This document shows, piece by piece, positions 1 to 9,454 of a DNA stretch of 64,000 bases. The notes beneath the pieces are model-generated. The model was not told the DNA's origin, ran no database searches, and was given only the letters and a program-made list of their open reading frames with translations. The stretch's first letter is position 1, and the number at the start of each line of letters is the position of its first letter. Source of the stretch: Streptococcus thermophilus. GTDB lineage: Bacteria; Actinomycetota; Actinomycetes; Mycobacteriales; Mycobacteriaceae. Both the position numbers and the translations under genes were made by a program. The stretch covers positions 1,488,001 through 1,552,000 of the forward strand of contig UYIL01000003.1 in assembly GCA_900618065.1 (NCBI GenBank), given 5' to 3'.

Positions 1-1
1 A

Positions 2-643
2 GGTCCGCTGCTCATGGGGCTGGGGGCGATGGTCCTTTGGCTCGCATCGCGCCTGACATGGATGACTGTTGCGTACGCCGATGACCGCACAGGTGATGGC
101 CAGATAGGGGTTGCCGGCGGCGAGTGGTCCACTGAAGTCACAGCAGTTGTTCTCCTCTTGCTCGCCGCAACCGTGGCAGGGCTTGCGCTGACGAAGATCG
201 GCCGCCGCATTGTCGGCGCCGTCGGGGCTGCCGCTGCGGCGCTGGTGACGCTACCGCCGCTGACGGTGCTGATCAGTTCACCCGACCCGGAGCGGATCAA
301 GGCTTTACTCACTTACGGCGGAGAAGAGGGTGCGATCGGTTCCACCACGGGCCAGGCGGCCCTGCCGGAGTGGGCGCAGATCGCCGAGGTGACCACGCAT
401 CTCGCCGGTCCACTCCTTGGTGTGCTGGGCGCGGTGGCTGCGGCTGCAGGCGGAATTTTTCTGGCAGTGCGGCCCGGTGAGGACACTGCCAGCAAGAATA
501 AGTACGAAAAGGCATCACAGCGCCGAGAGAAGATCGAGCAAGATCTGCAGGATGAACCTGAGTCTGGGCGCGTGCTGTGGGACGCTATCGATGCCGATAT
601 CGACCCAACAGATCAGGGCGCTCAATTTCGCCGCGGCACGTAG
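2..643 (+). CDS. Trp-biosynthesis-associated membrane protein (TIGR02234-like), 5' end outside window
   Basis: The frame is open to the left edge (Gly-Pro-Leu-Leu precedes the first visible Met at 14), so the gene probably starts upstream of the window. The visible 214 codons encode an integral membrane protein: hydrophobic stretches at the start, near residues 45-60 and 65-90, and around 125-150, followed by a charged cytoplasmic tail rich in Lys, Arg, Glu and Asp. Length, topology and position directly ahead of a TrpC-type gene fit the actinobacterial family known as Trp operon-associated membrane protein; its biochemical role is not established. The identification rests on context and topology rather than a catalytic motif. 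Confidence 0.7.
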   Translation, partial: GPLLMGLGAMVLWLASRLTWMTVAYADDRTGDGQIGVAGGEWSTEVTAVVLLLLAATVAGLALTKIGRRIVGAVGAAAAALVTLPPLTVLISSPDPERIKALLTYGGEEGAIGSTTGQAALPEWAQIAEVTTHLAGPLLGVLGAVAAAAGGIFLAVRPGEDTASKNKYEKASQRREKIEQDLQDEPESGRVLWDAIDADIDPTDQGAQFRRGT

Positions 644-663
644 ACCCGATACTCTTTGAAACT

Positions 664-1491
664 ATGACCGCGGTGCAAGGTGAACGGGAGGCCAATCCCG
701 TTGTGGCTGGTGTGCTAGCCGATGTCGCCGCCCGTGAAGCCAACATCCCGTTCAAAGAGATCAAGGCGCGCTCGCGTTCGTTGACTGACACCCGTGATGT
801 GATGGGGGCGCTCAAGGGACCGGGCTGCGGCGTGATCGTGGAGATTAAACGCACTTCGCCCGTGCACGGCCCCACGGGCGCCGGCGATCTCCGGCAGCTC
901 GCGGCTGACATTGAAGCTGGGGGAGCCGCACTGATCGCCTGCCAGACTGAGCGGCTGCGTTTCGACGGTTCCCTCCACGATATGCAGGAGGCCCGCCGGG
1001 CCACCGGGTTGCCGATGGTCTGCCGAGACGTCATCGTCGACCCCTACCAAATCCACGAAGCCCGCTGCTTCGGCGCCGATATGGTGCCGCTGCAAGTCGG
1101 GCTTTTAGAACAAGCGCGCCTAGAAAGCCTGCTTGACCGTGTCGAGTCGCTGAACATGGTCGCCATGGCGGAGGTGCGCACACCGGAAGAAGCCGACCGT
1201 GCGCTCAAGGCAGGGGCCACGGTGATCGGGGTCAACTCGTGGACCTTTGACACCAATGAGGTCAACCGTGAAGCGTTCAGCGAGATCGAGCCCGGACTGC
1301 CCGAAAGCGTGTTCCGCATCAGCCTCGGCGGCGTGCGCAACGCCCGCGACCTGATGTCCGCAGCCTCCATCGGCGCGGATGCTGTCATCGCTGGTGAAGC
1401 TGTCATGTCGAGCGACGACATCACCGCCGCGACCCGCAAACTGGTGGCCGCAGGCCAGCATCCGGCCTGCCCGTCGCGCCGCGGCAGCTAA
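664..1491 (+). CDS. Indole-3-glycerol-phosphate synthase paralogue (TrpC-like) with degenerate active site
   Basis: A 275-residue (beta/alpha)8 barrel of the TrpC family, which normally closes CdRP into indole-3-glycerol phosphate. The substrate-binding signature VIVEIKRTSP (E60, K62), E170 and N191 correspond to conserved residues of the family. However the general-acid Lys of the usual 'RKDF' motif is Arg (R121 in CRDVIVDP) and the usual 'SESGI' block reads SLGGV (L221, G222), so the Glu-Ser pair is lost; 'NNRDL' reads NSWTF. Start chosen at ATG 664 because TACTCT (650-655) lies 8 nt before it, a leaderless arrangement; a longer frame from 577 would overlap the previous gene. It is followed 11 nt later by lgt. 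Probably not a normal IGPS; another function or slow decay are both possible. Confidence 0.8.
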   Translation: MTAVQGEREANPVVAGVLADVAAREANIPFKEIKARSRSLTDTRDVMGALKGPGCGVIVEIKRTSPVHGPTGAGDLRQLAADIEAGGAALIACQTERLRFDGSLHDMQEARRATGLPMVCRDVIVDPYQIHEARCFGADMVPLQVGLLEQARLESLLDRVESLNMVAMAEVRTPEEADRALKAGATVIGVNSWTFDTNEVNREAFSEIEPGLPESVFRISLGGVRNARDLMSAASIGADAVIAGEAVMSSDDITAATRKLVAAGQHPACPSRRGS

Positions 1492-1502
1492 GCTAACTAT
1501 CC

Positions 1503-2426
1503 GTGACTACGCACATCCTCGCCAACATTCCTTCGCCGCCGCAGGGCGTCTGGTACCTCGGTCCGATCCCGATTCGCGCCTACGCGCTGTGCATTATCAC
1601 CGGCATCATCGTCGCCATGGCGCTAACTCTGCGCCGCTATGAAGCCCGCGGCGGCAACCCGGACATGGTTTGGGACGCCGCGATTGTGGCGATCCCGGCC
1701 GGCATCATCGGCGGCCGGGCCTACCACGTGATTACGCAGTATGACGACTATTTCGGGCCAGGCAAGGACCCGCTGGAAGTCTTCAACTTCTCCGCCGGTG
1801 GACTAGGCATCATGGGCGCAGTCGCTTTAGGCACGCTGGCGGTGTGGGGGTTGTTCAAATACCGCGGTGTGCCGCTGGCGCCGTTCGCGGATTCGGTCGG
1901 CCCGACGATCATCCTGGCACAAGCGATCGGACGCCTAGGCAACTACTTCAACCAAGAGCTCTACGGCCGCCCCACCGACGTGCCCTGGGCGCTGGACATC
2001 TACTACCGCGTTGACGAGGCCGGCAACTTCGCGCCGCTGACAGGCCGTTCCACAGGCGAGGTCATCGCGAGTGTGCACCCCACGTTCCTCTACGAGATGA
2101 TCTGGAACATCGCGGCCTTCTTCTTCCTGCTGTGGGCGGAGAAGCGCTTCAACCTGGGACGCGGCCGCGTCTTCGTCCTCTACGTCGCCTCCTACACGCT
2201 CGGGCGTGTGTTCATGGAGTTCATGCGTGCTGATGAGGCACACCTCATCTTCGGCATCCGCATCAACATGTTCATTTCCGCCGTGATCTTCATTGCAGCC
2301 GTCATCGTGTTCATCCGGATGCGCTCCGGGCGTGAGGCTCCCGAAGAAGTTGATCCTGGGTATCAGGGGGGAAAAGAAACGACGGAAGGCGACGTCGATA
2401 AGCGGAAAGCGCCTGGAAAGCACTGA
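1503..2426 (+). CDS. lgt: Prolipoprotein diacylglyceryl transferase
   Basis: A 307-residue polytopic membrane enzyme that transfers diacylglycerol from phosphatidylglycerol to the lipobox Cys of prelipoproteins. The Lgt signature is visible as [18 protein letters not shown] around residue 140-157, together with the HPTFLYEM motif near residue 197 and about seven hydrophobic segments. Start is GTG 1503; the stop codon of the TrpC-like gene (TAA at 1489) forms the first bases of a TAAGCT -10-like hexamer 8 nt upstream, suggesting a leaderless transcript. The C-terminal tail is charged (Lys/Asp/Glu) and carries one copy of the CGTCGATAAGC repeat at 2393. Length is typical of corynebacterial Lgt. 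Confidence 0.96.
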   Translation: MTTHILANIPSPPQGVWYLGPIPIRAYALCIITGIIVAMALTLRRYEARGGNPDMVWDAAIVAIPAGIIGGRAYHVITQYDDYFGPGKDPLEVFNFSAGGLGIMGAVALGTLAVWGLFKYRGVPLAPFADSVGPTIILAQAIGRLGNYFNQELYGRPTDVPWALDIYYRVDEAGNFAPLTGRSTGEVIASVHPTFLYEMIWNIAAFFFLLWAEKRFNLGRGRVFVLYVASYTLGRVFMEFMRADEAHLIFGIRINMFISAVIFIAAVIVFIRMRSGREAPEEVDPGYQGGKETTEGDVDKRKAPGKH

Positions 2427-2544
2427 TCGCGCACCCTGAAAATACCGCACGGCGAAAGACGCTGTGTTTCGGTACCGTGGGGCGCGTATCCAATCTCTCG
2501 CGAGAAAACACCACGAGATGAACCACGAGACGAAGTAGGAAATT

Positions 2545-3972
2545 GTGGATAGACGCACCAAGATCGTTTGCACTCTCGGACCAGCTGTTGCCAGCAAGGA
2601 CGCCATTCTCGGACTCGTGAGCGACGGCATGGACGTTGCCCGGTTGAACTTCTCCCACGGCGACTACCCCGACCACGAGCAGAACTACCGGTGGGTGCGT
2701 GAGGCCACCGATGAGACCGGCCACGCAGTGGGTATTCTCGCCGATCTGCAGGGACCGAAGATCCGTCTCGGCCGTTTTGAAGGCGACGGCAAGACTTACT
2801 GGGAAACCGGTGAAGAGGTCCGCATCACCGTCGACGACATTGAGGGTACGCACGACCGCGTGTCGACGACCTACAAGAACCTCGCTGAAGATGCGCAGCC
2901 CGGCGACCGTTTGCTTGTCGACGACGGCAAGGTTGCCCTCGTCTGCAAAGAGGTCGACGGAAATGATGTCGTCTGTGAAGTCGTTGAGGGCGGCCCGGTG
3001 TCCAACAACAAGGGTGTGTCCCTGCCAGGGATGAACATCTCTGTCCCGGCTCTGTCGGAGAAAGACAAGGCAGATCTGCGTTTCGCTTTGAACCTCGGCG
3101 TCGACTTCATCGCGCTGTCGTTCGTGCGCTCGCCGTCTGACGTCGACTTGGTCCACGAAATCATGGACGAGGTTGGCCGCCGCGTGCCGGTGATTGCGAA
3201 GCTGGAGAAGCCGGAGGCGGTGGATTCGCTCGAATCCATCATTCTCGCTTTCGACGCCATCATGGTCGCCCGTGGTGACCTCGGTGTGGAGATCGCGCTC
3301 GAGCAGGTGCCGCTGGTGCAAAAGCGCGCCATCCAGATCGCGCGCGAAAACGCGAAGCCGGTCATTGTTGCTACCCAGATGCTCGACTCCATGATCGACA
3401 ACTCGCGCCCGACCCGCGCGGAAGCGTCCGACGTGGCTAACGCGGTGCTTGACGGCACTGACGCTGTGATGCTCTCGGGTGAGACGTCCATTGGTGCGGA
3501 CCCGCACAACGTTGTGCGCACCATGGACCGCATTGTCCGTGTGGCCGAGTCCATGGGTTCCGTTCCTCCGCTGAACCACATTCCGCGCACCAAACGTGGC
3601 GTGATTTCATACTCCGCCCGTGATATTGCCGAGCGCTTGAACTCGCGTGCATTGGTCGCGTTCACCAGCTCGGGTGAGACCGCCCGCCGTCTGGCGCGCT
3701 TGCACTCCTACCTGCCGCTACTGGTGTTCACGCCGCACCAGGCGGTTCGCTCCCAGCTTGCCCTGACGTGGGGCGCGGAGACGTTCTTGTGCCCGCAGGT
3801 GGACAACACCGACGAAATGATGCAGACCGTCGACGAGATTCTGCTCTCCGTCGACGAGTATGACGAGGGCGATGTCATGGTCGTTGTGGCCGGTACCCCG
3901 CCGGGCGTGGCTGGCACGACCAACATGATCCACGTCCACCAGCTCGGCGAGGACACGCGGCGCCCTCAGTAG
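2545..3972 (+). CDS. pyk: Pyruvate kinase
   Basis: A 475-residue glycolytic enzyme converting phosphoenolpyruvate and ADP to pyruvate and ATP. The N-terminal [12 protein letters not shown] motif, the active-site helix around residue 220-245 ([12 protein letters not shown] and [10 protein letters not shown]) and the TQMLDSM segment are all present, followed by the C-terminal allosteric domain. Start is GTG 2545 with an upstream GTAGGAAATT that offers a weak ribosome-binding site. A gap of 118 bases after lgt may hold its promoter, but no clear -35/-10 pair was recognised. Length matches corynebacterial pyruvate kinase. The lgt-pyk neighbourhood is also a corynebacterial arrangement. Confidence 0.97.
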   Translation: MDRRTKIVCTLGPAVASKDAILGLVSDGMDVARLNFSHGDYPDHEQNYRWVREATDETGHAVGILADLQGPKIRLGRFEGDGKTYWETGEEVRITVDDIEGTHDRVSTTYKNLAEDAQPGDRLLVDDGKVALVCKEVDGNDVVCEVVEGGPVSNNKGVSLPGMNISVPALSEKDKADLRFALNLGVDFIALSFVRSPSDVDLVHEIMDEVGRRVPVIAKLEKPEAVDSLESIILAFDAIMVARGDLGVEIALEQVPLVQKRAIQIARENAKPVIVATQMLDSMIDNSRPTRAEASDVANAVLDGTDAVMLSGETSIGADPHNVVRTMDRIVRVAESMGSVPPLNHIPRTKRGVISYSARDIAERLNSRALVAFTSSGETARRLARLHSYLPLLVFTPHQAVRSQLALTWGAETFLCPQVDNTDEMMQTVDEILLSVDEYDEGDVMVVVAGTPPGVAGTTNMIHVHQLGEDTRRPQ

Positions 3973-4004
3973 TTGCAGAGTCAGCTCTGGTTACGCTGGT
4001 GGGC

Positions 4005-6437
4005 ATGTCTGAATCTGCAGAGCTAGCTAACGGAATCGAAGTCAGGGATGCCCACCTGCACAATCTGAGGAATGTCGACGTGGACATTCCGCGGGGGACG
4101 CTCGTCGCGGTGACGGGCGTGTCCGGTTCCGGTAAGTCCTCCCTCGCCTTTGGCACGATCCACGGCGAGGGGCAACGGCGCTACCTTGAATCGGTGGCGC
4201 CGTTCGCGCGCCGTCTCATCGGCTCCGCTGTGGATCCGCAGGTCAGTGAGATCAATGGCTTGCCGCCGACGGTCGCGCTCCAACAATCCACATCAGGCGG
4301 CGGGGTGCGCTCGACGGTGGGGACTGTCTCCACGTTGTCGAACAGCATTCGCCTGCTCTATTCGCGTGCGGGCGATAACCCGAGGGGCCTGTACTCCGAT
4401 TCGTTCTCCCCGAACACTCCCGAGGGCATGTGTCCGACGTGCCAGGGAACAGGTGTCGTCCACGAACCTACGGAGCAGTCTATGGTGCCGGACCCGACGC
4501 TATCCATTCAGGACGGCGCCATCCAGGCATGGCCCGGGGCATGGGCGGGGAAGAACTTCCATGACATCCTGCAGACCCTGGGTTACGACCTCGATTCACC
4601 GTGGCAAGAGCTGCCGCAAGAGGACCGGGACTGGATCCTCTTCACTGAGGAGCGCCCGGTAGTGACGGTGAAGCCTCTGCGCGGGGCGGACCAGATCCAG
4701 CGCAACTACAAAGGCACGTGGCGCTCGGTGGCCAGCTACTTGACGAATACTCTCGCCGAAACCCAGTCGGATACGCTGCGCAAGCGCGTTTTGTCCTACA
4801 TGGAGTCGCGCACCTGTGAGACGTGCGATGGGCGTCGCCTTAACCCGGAGGCGCTGAAAGTCACCTACGCGGGCATGCCGATCGACGAGCTCGGCGCCCT
4901 GCCCCTCGACCGTGTCCACGCCGTGCTGGCCGAGCAAACCCCGGAAGACAATTCCGCCGAGGATCTTCTGCTCAAGCAGATTTTGCCCGCGCTGCAGTCC
5001 GCGCTGGACCTTGGTCTCGCTCACTTGAGTCTCGACCGCCCGGCGCCGACGCTGTCCGCCGGGGAACTGCAGCGCATTCGTCTCGCCGCGCAGTTGCGCT
5101 CGGGCCTGTTCGGCGTCGCATATGTGCTCGACGAGCCGGCTGCGGGTTTGCACCCGGCAGAACGCGACGCAGTATTGGACATCTGCCGCCGTTTCATCGC
5201 CGCCGGAAATTCCGTCCTGCTCGTGGAGCACGACATGGAGCTCGTTGCACAGACCGATTGGCTGGTCGACGTCGGCCCGCTCGCCGGCGAGCAGGGCGGA
5301 AAAGTGGTCTACTCCGGCCGCACGAGCGACTACAACGCGGACACTCCTACAGCTCACGCATTGAACAATCGTGCGCTGACGTTGAACGACGCACCGCGTG
5401 AGGCCACGGGAACGCTCACTCTCGAAGGGGTGCGCGCCCGGTCGATCGAGGGTGTCGCCGTGGATTTCGGGCTCGGGCAGTTCACTGCGGTGGCAGGCGT
5501 GTCTGGTTCTGGAAAATCCACCCTTGTCAGCAATGTTCTTGCAGGAGTGCTGTGTGAAGCTGCCGCTGCAGTGACGGATCAGGATGATGAGGACGTGTCG
5601 CAGGAGCCGGCGGAGTGGAGCGTGGAGAAGCGCAGCGGCTTCGATGAAGTCAGCCGCGTCGTGCAGATCACGCAGAAACCGATCGGCCGCACGCCGCGCT
5701 CGACACTGGCCACATACACAGGGCTTTTCGACGGCGTACGCAAACTCTTCGCCTCCACCGACGAAGCGAAAAAGCGGGGCTGGACGGTCTCGCGGTTTTC
5801 CTACAACGTCAAGCAGGGGCAGTGCCCAACCTGCGGCGGCGCCGGGAAAATCGAGGTGGAGCTGGTGTTCCTCCCCGGCTCATACACCACGTGCCCGGAC
5901 TGCGAGGGTGCCCGCTACAACGATGAGACTCTCGAGGTGACGTGGCAGGGGCGCACGATCGCGGATGTCCTGGAACTCACCGTGGATGACGCTGCCGGGG
6001 TATTCGCCGACGAACCAACGATCTTAAGGGCCGTTGAAACCCTGCAGGCGGTGGGACTGGGGTATCTCCGCCTAGGGCAGGGAGCACCGGAACTCTCTGG
6101 CGGTGAGGCGCAGCGCATCAAGCTCGCCACCGAGCTGCAGCGCTCCCGTACTTCCCGGCGCGGTCACACCGTGTACCTCCTCGACGAGCCGACGACAGGC
6201 CTGCACCCGGTGGATGTGGAGCTGCTGGTCAAGGAACTCAATGGACTCGTCGATGCAGGGCAAACGGTCATCGTGGTTGAACACGATCTGTCGGTCATTG
6301 CGCAGGCGGACCGCGTCATCGAGATGGGCCCGGGAGCGGGTGCCCAGGGTGGACGAGTGGTCGCCGAGGGCACCCCGGCCGAGTTGGCAGGGTGCGATAC
6401 TGCGACGGGGAAGGTGTTGGCTTCCCGTTCGGCTTAG
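4005..6437 (+). CDS. Short UvrA-family ABC ATPase (UvrA2 type)
   Basis: An 810-residue protein with two ABC ATPase halves: Walker A VSGSGKSS near residue 40 and VSGSGKST near 500, ABC signatures LSAGELQR and LSGGEAQR, and two CxxC zinc modules (CPTC...CETC; CPTCGG...CPDC). It is much shorter than housekeeping UvrA (about 950 residues) and appears to lack most of the UvrB-binding and DNA-binding insertion, as in class II UvrA2 proteins, which are associated with drug or damage tolerance rather than canonical repair. ATG 4005 is preferred over GTG 3999 because TACGCT (3992-3997) lies 7 nt upstream, giving a leaderless start. The main uvrA is expected elsewhere in the genome. Confidence 0.85.
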   Translation: MSESAELANGIEVRDAHLHNLRNVDVDIPRGTLVAVTGVSGSGKSSLAFGTIHGEGQRRYLESVAPFARRLIGSAVDPQVSEINGLPPTVALQQSTSGGGVRSTVGTVSTLSNSIRLLYSRAGDNPRGLYSDSFSPNTPEGMCPTCQGTGVVHEPTEQSMVPDPTLSIQDGAIQAWPGAWAGKNFHDILQTLGYDLDSPWQELPQEDRDWILFTEERPVVTVKPLRGADQIQRNYKGTWRSVASYLTNTLAETQSDTLRKRVLSYMESRTCETCDGRRLNPEALKVTYAGMPIDELGALPLDRVHAVLAEQTPEDNSAEDLLLKQILPALQSALDLGLAHLSLDRPAPTLSAGELQRIRLAAQLRSGLFGVAYVLDEPAAGLHPAERDAVLDICRRFIAAGNSVLLVEHDMELVAQTDWLVDVGPLAGEQGGKVVYSGRTSDYNADTPTAHALNNRALTLNDAPREATGTLTLEGVRARSIEGVAVDFGLGQFTAVAGVSGSGKSTLVSNVLAGVLCEAAAAVTDQDDEDVSQEPAEWSVEKRSGFDEVSRVVQITQKPIGRTPRSTLATYTGLFDGVRKLFASTDEAKKRGWTVSRFSYNVKQGQCPTCGGAGKIEVELVFLPGSYTTCPDCEGARYNDETLEVTWQGRTIADVLELTVDDAAGVFADEPTILRAVETLQAVGLGYLRLGQGAPELSGGEAQRIKLATELQRSRTSRRGHTVYLLDEPTTGLHPVDVELLVKELNGLVDAGQTVIVVEHDLSVIAQADRVIEMGPGAGAQGGRVVAEGTPAELAGCDTATGKVLASRSA

Positions 6438-6474
6438 TTCGGAGTCACCGCGGTAGAGACTCGGCTAGGAGCTG

Positions 6475-7203
6475 TTAGGCGAATTTTGCGAAGTTGCCCC
6501 ACCACCATGCCTGCCATTCGGCGGTGCGTGGGTGAGCCGGTGGTCTCGTTGTACCCGGGCTTCGAATCTCAGTGACGGGACTGATGCCGTGCAGTGAGTT
6601 AGCGAACCACAGCGGCACATCGTCGTCAGGGTAGAGGGGGCGGCTGGACACGCTCAGTCCGATTGCTTGCGCGCGGTCGACGATCTGTGCCGAGGTGACA
6701 CTCGGCAGCCAGGTGCCGGACGGCAGCACGAGAGTGTCGCCGTCCCAGGCGAGCAGCGCGCCGGTCGTGGTTTCTAACATCTCGCCGTTGGCGCCGACGA
6801 TCACAGTGTCATCCGTGCCGGGCAGTTGGTGCTCCTCCCGGTACTGCGCTAGGGCATCCAAATCCGGCCCTTTGAGCAATGGCTGCGTTCGCGGGTCGGG
6901 TGCAGTCGGCGTGTAGGTGAGCACGGTCGTCGTGCGCGGCGTGGGGGCGGGGCGCACATCGAGAAACAGCCGGTACCCGCGGCGAGCGATCCGCGGAAAA
7001 AGGTCGCCAGCTGAGATGAGCGGCAGCATCGCTTGGACGAATCCGTCCGGGACGCCCCCGAAACGCTCTAGGTGGTGCTCGAGACCGTTCGCGCGGCCGT
7101 CGCGGTGACGCCACGAATCAGCGCGGTCGAACGGGCCAGCCACATGAGAGGACGCAGGCGAGTAAGGGACGAAGGCACCATTGATCCATTCGTAGGTCTT
7201 CAT
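6475..7203 (-). CDS. pabC: Aminodeoxychorismate lyase-like class IV aminotransferase
   Basis: A 242-residue fold-type IV PLP enzyme expected to release pyruvate from 4-amino-4-deoxychorismate to give p-aminobenzoate for folate. K111 in PLLKGPDLD is the likely Schiff-base lysine, and ANGEMLETTTG near residue 160 matches the E-x-T cofactor-binding motif of the family. The start ATG overlaps the stop of pabAB by four bases (ATGA), so the two are translationally coupled. The N-terminal part is divergent and the C-terminus is short, so substrate assignment relies on the operon partner. Confidence 0.87.
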   Translation of the reverse strand: MKTYEWINGAFVPYSPASSHVAGPFDRADSWRHRDGRANGLEHHLERFGGVPDGFVQAMLPLISAGDLFPRIARRGYRLFLDVRPAPTPRTTTVLTYTPTAPDPRTQPLLKGPDLDALAQYREEHQLPGTDDTVIVGANGEMLETTTGALLAWDGDTLVLPSGTWLPSVTSAQIVDRAQAIGLSVSSRPLYPDDDVPLWFANSLHGISPVTEIRSPGTTRPPAHPRTAEWQAWWWGNFAKFA

Positions 7204-9071
7204 GTGAAAGCCCCCAGAACCGCGTCGGCTTTGAGCTGTTTCTCTGCGACCTCTGCGTCTGGATCGGAGGCCAGCACGATCGCGCCACCTGCGCCGACGC
7301 TCATGCGGTCCCCGTCCCTCACCGCGGTGCGGATCACCACGGAAAGGTCCGCCTGCCCGTCGAACCCGAGATAGCCCAGCGCACCGGAGTACACCCCGCG
7401 CGGGCCAGTTTCCAGCCGGTCGATGATCTCGCAGGTGCGGACCTTCGGCGCGCCCGTCATGGATCCCGGCGGGAACGTCGCCCGCAGCAAATCAATGAGA
7501 GTCGCATCGGGGTTGAGCTCACCGGTGATCGTGGAGACCAACTGCTGCACGGTGGCGTAGCGCTCGACGGCCATGAGACTGGGCACACGCACAGAGCCGG
7601 GGCGGCACACGCGCGCCAAGTCATTACGCATGAGGTCGACGATCATGAGGTTTTCGGCGCGGGTTTTGTCGTCGTGAAGCAGCGCTGGGTCTTGATCCGC
7701 AGCAATGGTGCCCTTGATCGGCTTCGCCTCCACGCGGCGATCGCGGACCGTGAGGAACCGCTCCGGGGATGCACTCATGACCTCCACACCGTCGAAGACG
7801 AGGTGCGCGGCGTACGGCGCCGGATTGTGTGCGCGAAGAGCGGGATAGAGCTCGCCGGAGGCCTGTGCCTCGAAGGCATCGGTCAGGCACACCTCGTAAC
7901 TCTCACCGGCGTGCAGTACGTCCTGCGCTAGACCGATGCGTTCGCGGTGATCGGGGGTGCGCCATGAGCCGTTGCTTATCGACGTTCTCTCGTCCCCCTC
8001 ATCCACCCCGCCCAACAGTGTTTCAAGCTGGTCGAGGAGTTCCTCCGCGTCCCCGAGCCCGCACAGGTGCGCGGTGTGCTCCCAGTGGTCGTACACGATG
8101 AAGGACTGCGGCCGCACGAAATAGGCGTCGGGGACAGGGGAGGTGTGCCGGCCGAGATCCGCGCCGGGCAGCGTGAGCTGGGCGCACTCGTACCCGAGGT
8201 AGCCGACCCACCCGCCGGTGAACGGGAGGTCGACGGGGGACTGGATACCCACGGCGAGTTCGCGTTCGAGGACATCCAAGATGTCGGGATCGTCGCCGAG
8301 GCGGTAGGAGACCGACCGGCTTAGTGGCCCGGCGGTGTCGCCCAGGATCGAATACCGTCCGCGGTCGGTATCCGCCGAATCGAGCCAAAACGCGTCGTTC
8401 CCGCGGGCGCGAAGAGCAGCGAAGACACTCTGGCAATCGAGATCGATGTTGACTGCACGGTGGGTGAGCGTCCAGCTGCCGAGGCGAAGGAAATTCTCCA
8501 TGATGGTGCGTCCATGCTCTGTCAGGATCGACTCAGGGTGGAACTGCACACCCCAGTGCGGGCGGCCGACCACTTCGAGAGCTTGCATGACGCCATCCTC
8601 GCTGCGGGCATGCACCGCGATCTCCGGCTCGCTCTCCGGGCGACCATTAGTGGGGGTTTCAATGTGCAGCGAGTGGTAACGCACCGCCTTGAAATCCTGC
8701 GGGACCCCAGCGAAGATTCCCTCGCCGCTGTGGCTAATTGTGCTCACGAACCCGTGCCGCGGCTCCGGCGCGCGGGTGACCGTCGCGCCCGCGAGGTGAG
8801 CGAGCCCTTGGTGCCCCAAGCACACACCGAGAAGGGGAGTTTCCGACGCGGCCTCGATGATCGCGCGGGAGGCCGCGAAGTCATCGTCGTTGGCCGGGGT
8901 GCCCGGCCCGGGAGAGATGATCACGTGGGTGAAGCGGCCGGAGGAGGCATCGTCGATAAGCGATAACGCGTCAGCCGCAGGGACGACCGCCGGTTCCTCG
9001 CCCGAGACTTCCGCGATGAGATGGGCGAGGTTGAACGTGTAGGAATCGTAGTTGTCTACAAGCAGGATCAT
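7200..9071 (-). CDS. pabAB: Fused aminodeoxychorismate synthase (PabA-PabB)
   Basis: A 623-residue fusion. The N-terminal class I glutamine amidotransferase has the nucleophile elbow LGVCLGHQG (Cys near residue 83) and the His-Glu of VQFHPES near 174. The C-terminal chorismate-binding domain carries PIKGTIA near residue 452; the Lys is diagnostic for aminodeoxychorismate synthase, as anthranilate synthases have Ala there. RNDLARVC and FPPGSMTGAPK complete the active site. It makes 4-amino-4-deoxychorismate from chorismate and glutamine for the following PabC. It carries two copies of the CGTCGATAAGC repeat (7974 and 8951), one using the rare Ile codon ATA. The gene begins 12 bases after the preceding small membrane-protein gene. 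Confidence 0.95.
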   Translation of the reverse strand: MILLVDNYDSYTFNLAHLIAEVSGEEPAVVPAADALSLIDDASSGRFTHVIISPGPGTPANDDDFAASRAIIEAASETPLLGVCLGHQGLAHLAGATVTRAPEPRHGFVSTISHSGEGIFAGVPQDFKAVRYHSLHIETPTNGRPESEPEIAVHARSEDGVMQALEVVGRPHWGVQFHPESILTEHGRTIMENFLRLGSWTLTHRAVNIDLDCQSVFAALRARGNDAFWLDSADTDRGRYSILGDTAGPLSRSVSYRLGDDPDILDVLERELAVGIQSPVDLPFTGGWVGYLGYECAQLTLPGADLGRHTSPVPDAYFVRPQSFIVYDHWEHTAHLCGLGDAEELLDQLETLLGGVDEGDERTSISNGSWRTPDHRERIGLAQDVLHAGESYEVCLTDAFEAQASGELYPALRAHNPAPYAAHLVFDGVEVMSASPERFLTVRDRRVEAKPIKGTIAADQDPALLHDDKTRAENLMIVDLMRNDLARVCRPGSVRVPSLMAVERYATVQQLVSTITGELNPDATLIDLLRATFPPGSMTGAPKVRTCEIIDRLETGPRGVYSGALGYLGFDGQADLSVVIRTAVRDGDRMSVGAGGAIVLASDPDAEVAEKQLKADAVLGAFT

Positions 9072-9083
9072 GTCGGGCGGTGC

Positions 9084-9347
9084 TTACCCGCCGTACGTCA
9101 TCGGCGTACCCGGGCCGAGTGGAATACCGGCGAAGTACCACAGCAGGAAGAACAGGAACCAGCCGATGATCATCGACAATGAGTACGGCAGCGACAGGGA
9201 GGTCTCAATGAAACCGAGGAAGCCGCCCATCGACGAACCGCCGGAGGACCCCTTCTTATCGCCCTTTTTGCTTTTTGCTTTCGACGACTCGTCCCCAGCC
9301 GCCTTCGGCTTCTGGGAGGTCGCGTTCACTGAGGTAGAACCAGCCAT
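9084..9347 (-). CDS. Small membrane protein, unknown function
   Basis: An 87-residue protein: a Lys/Ser/Gly-rich polar N-terminus of about 45 residues, then a hydrophobic region (about residues 46-75, including WFLFFLLWYF) and a short Gly/Pro tail. A clear Shine-Dalgarno (GGAAAGG) precedes ATG 9347. It lies 12 bases upstream of pabAB in the same direction and is probably co-transcribed. No family was recognised; a role in folate synthesis is not implied by anything in its sequence. Confidence 0.72.
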   Translation of the reverse strand: MAGSTSVNATSQKPKAAGDESSKAKSKKGDKKGSSGGSSMGGFLGFIETSLSLPYSLSMIIGWFLFFLLWYFAGIPLGPGTPMTYGG

Positions 9348-9395
9348 GGTCTGCCTTTCCGGGTCACGTTCCTAAACGGGGGTCCGTACGCGCGC

Positions 9396-9435
9396 AAAAA
9401 CGCGGCTGTGAAGCAGGCTACACTCCACAACCGCG
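9396..9435 (-). terminator. Intrinsic terminator for the SUFU-domain gene
   Basis: Read on the minus strand, a 10-bp stem (arms 9426-9435 and 9401-9410, one mismatch) is followed by five T (9396-9400). It lies 20 bases beyond the stop of the gene at 9455 and would separate it from the pab operon. Confidence 0.8.
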
Positions 9436-9454
9436 CTTGCGTGAAATATTTTAT

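Noticed and set aside
2311..3579. 422-codon minus-strand frame opposite pyk
   Set aside because: Shadow of pyk third-position GC bias; His/Val/Arg-rich translation with no recognisable domain.
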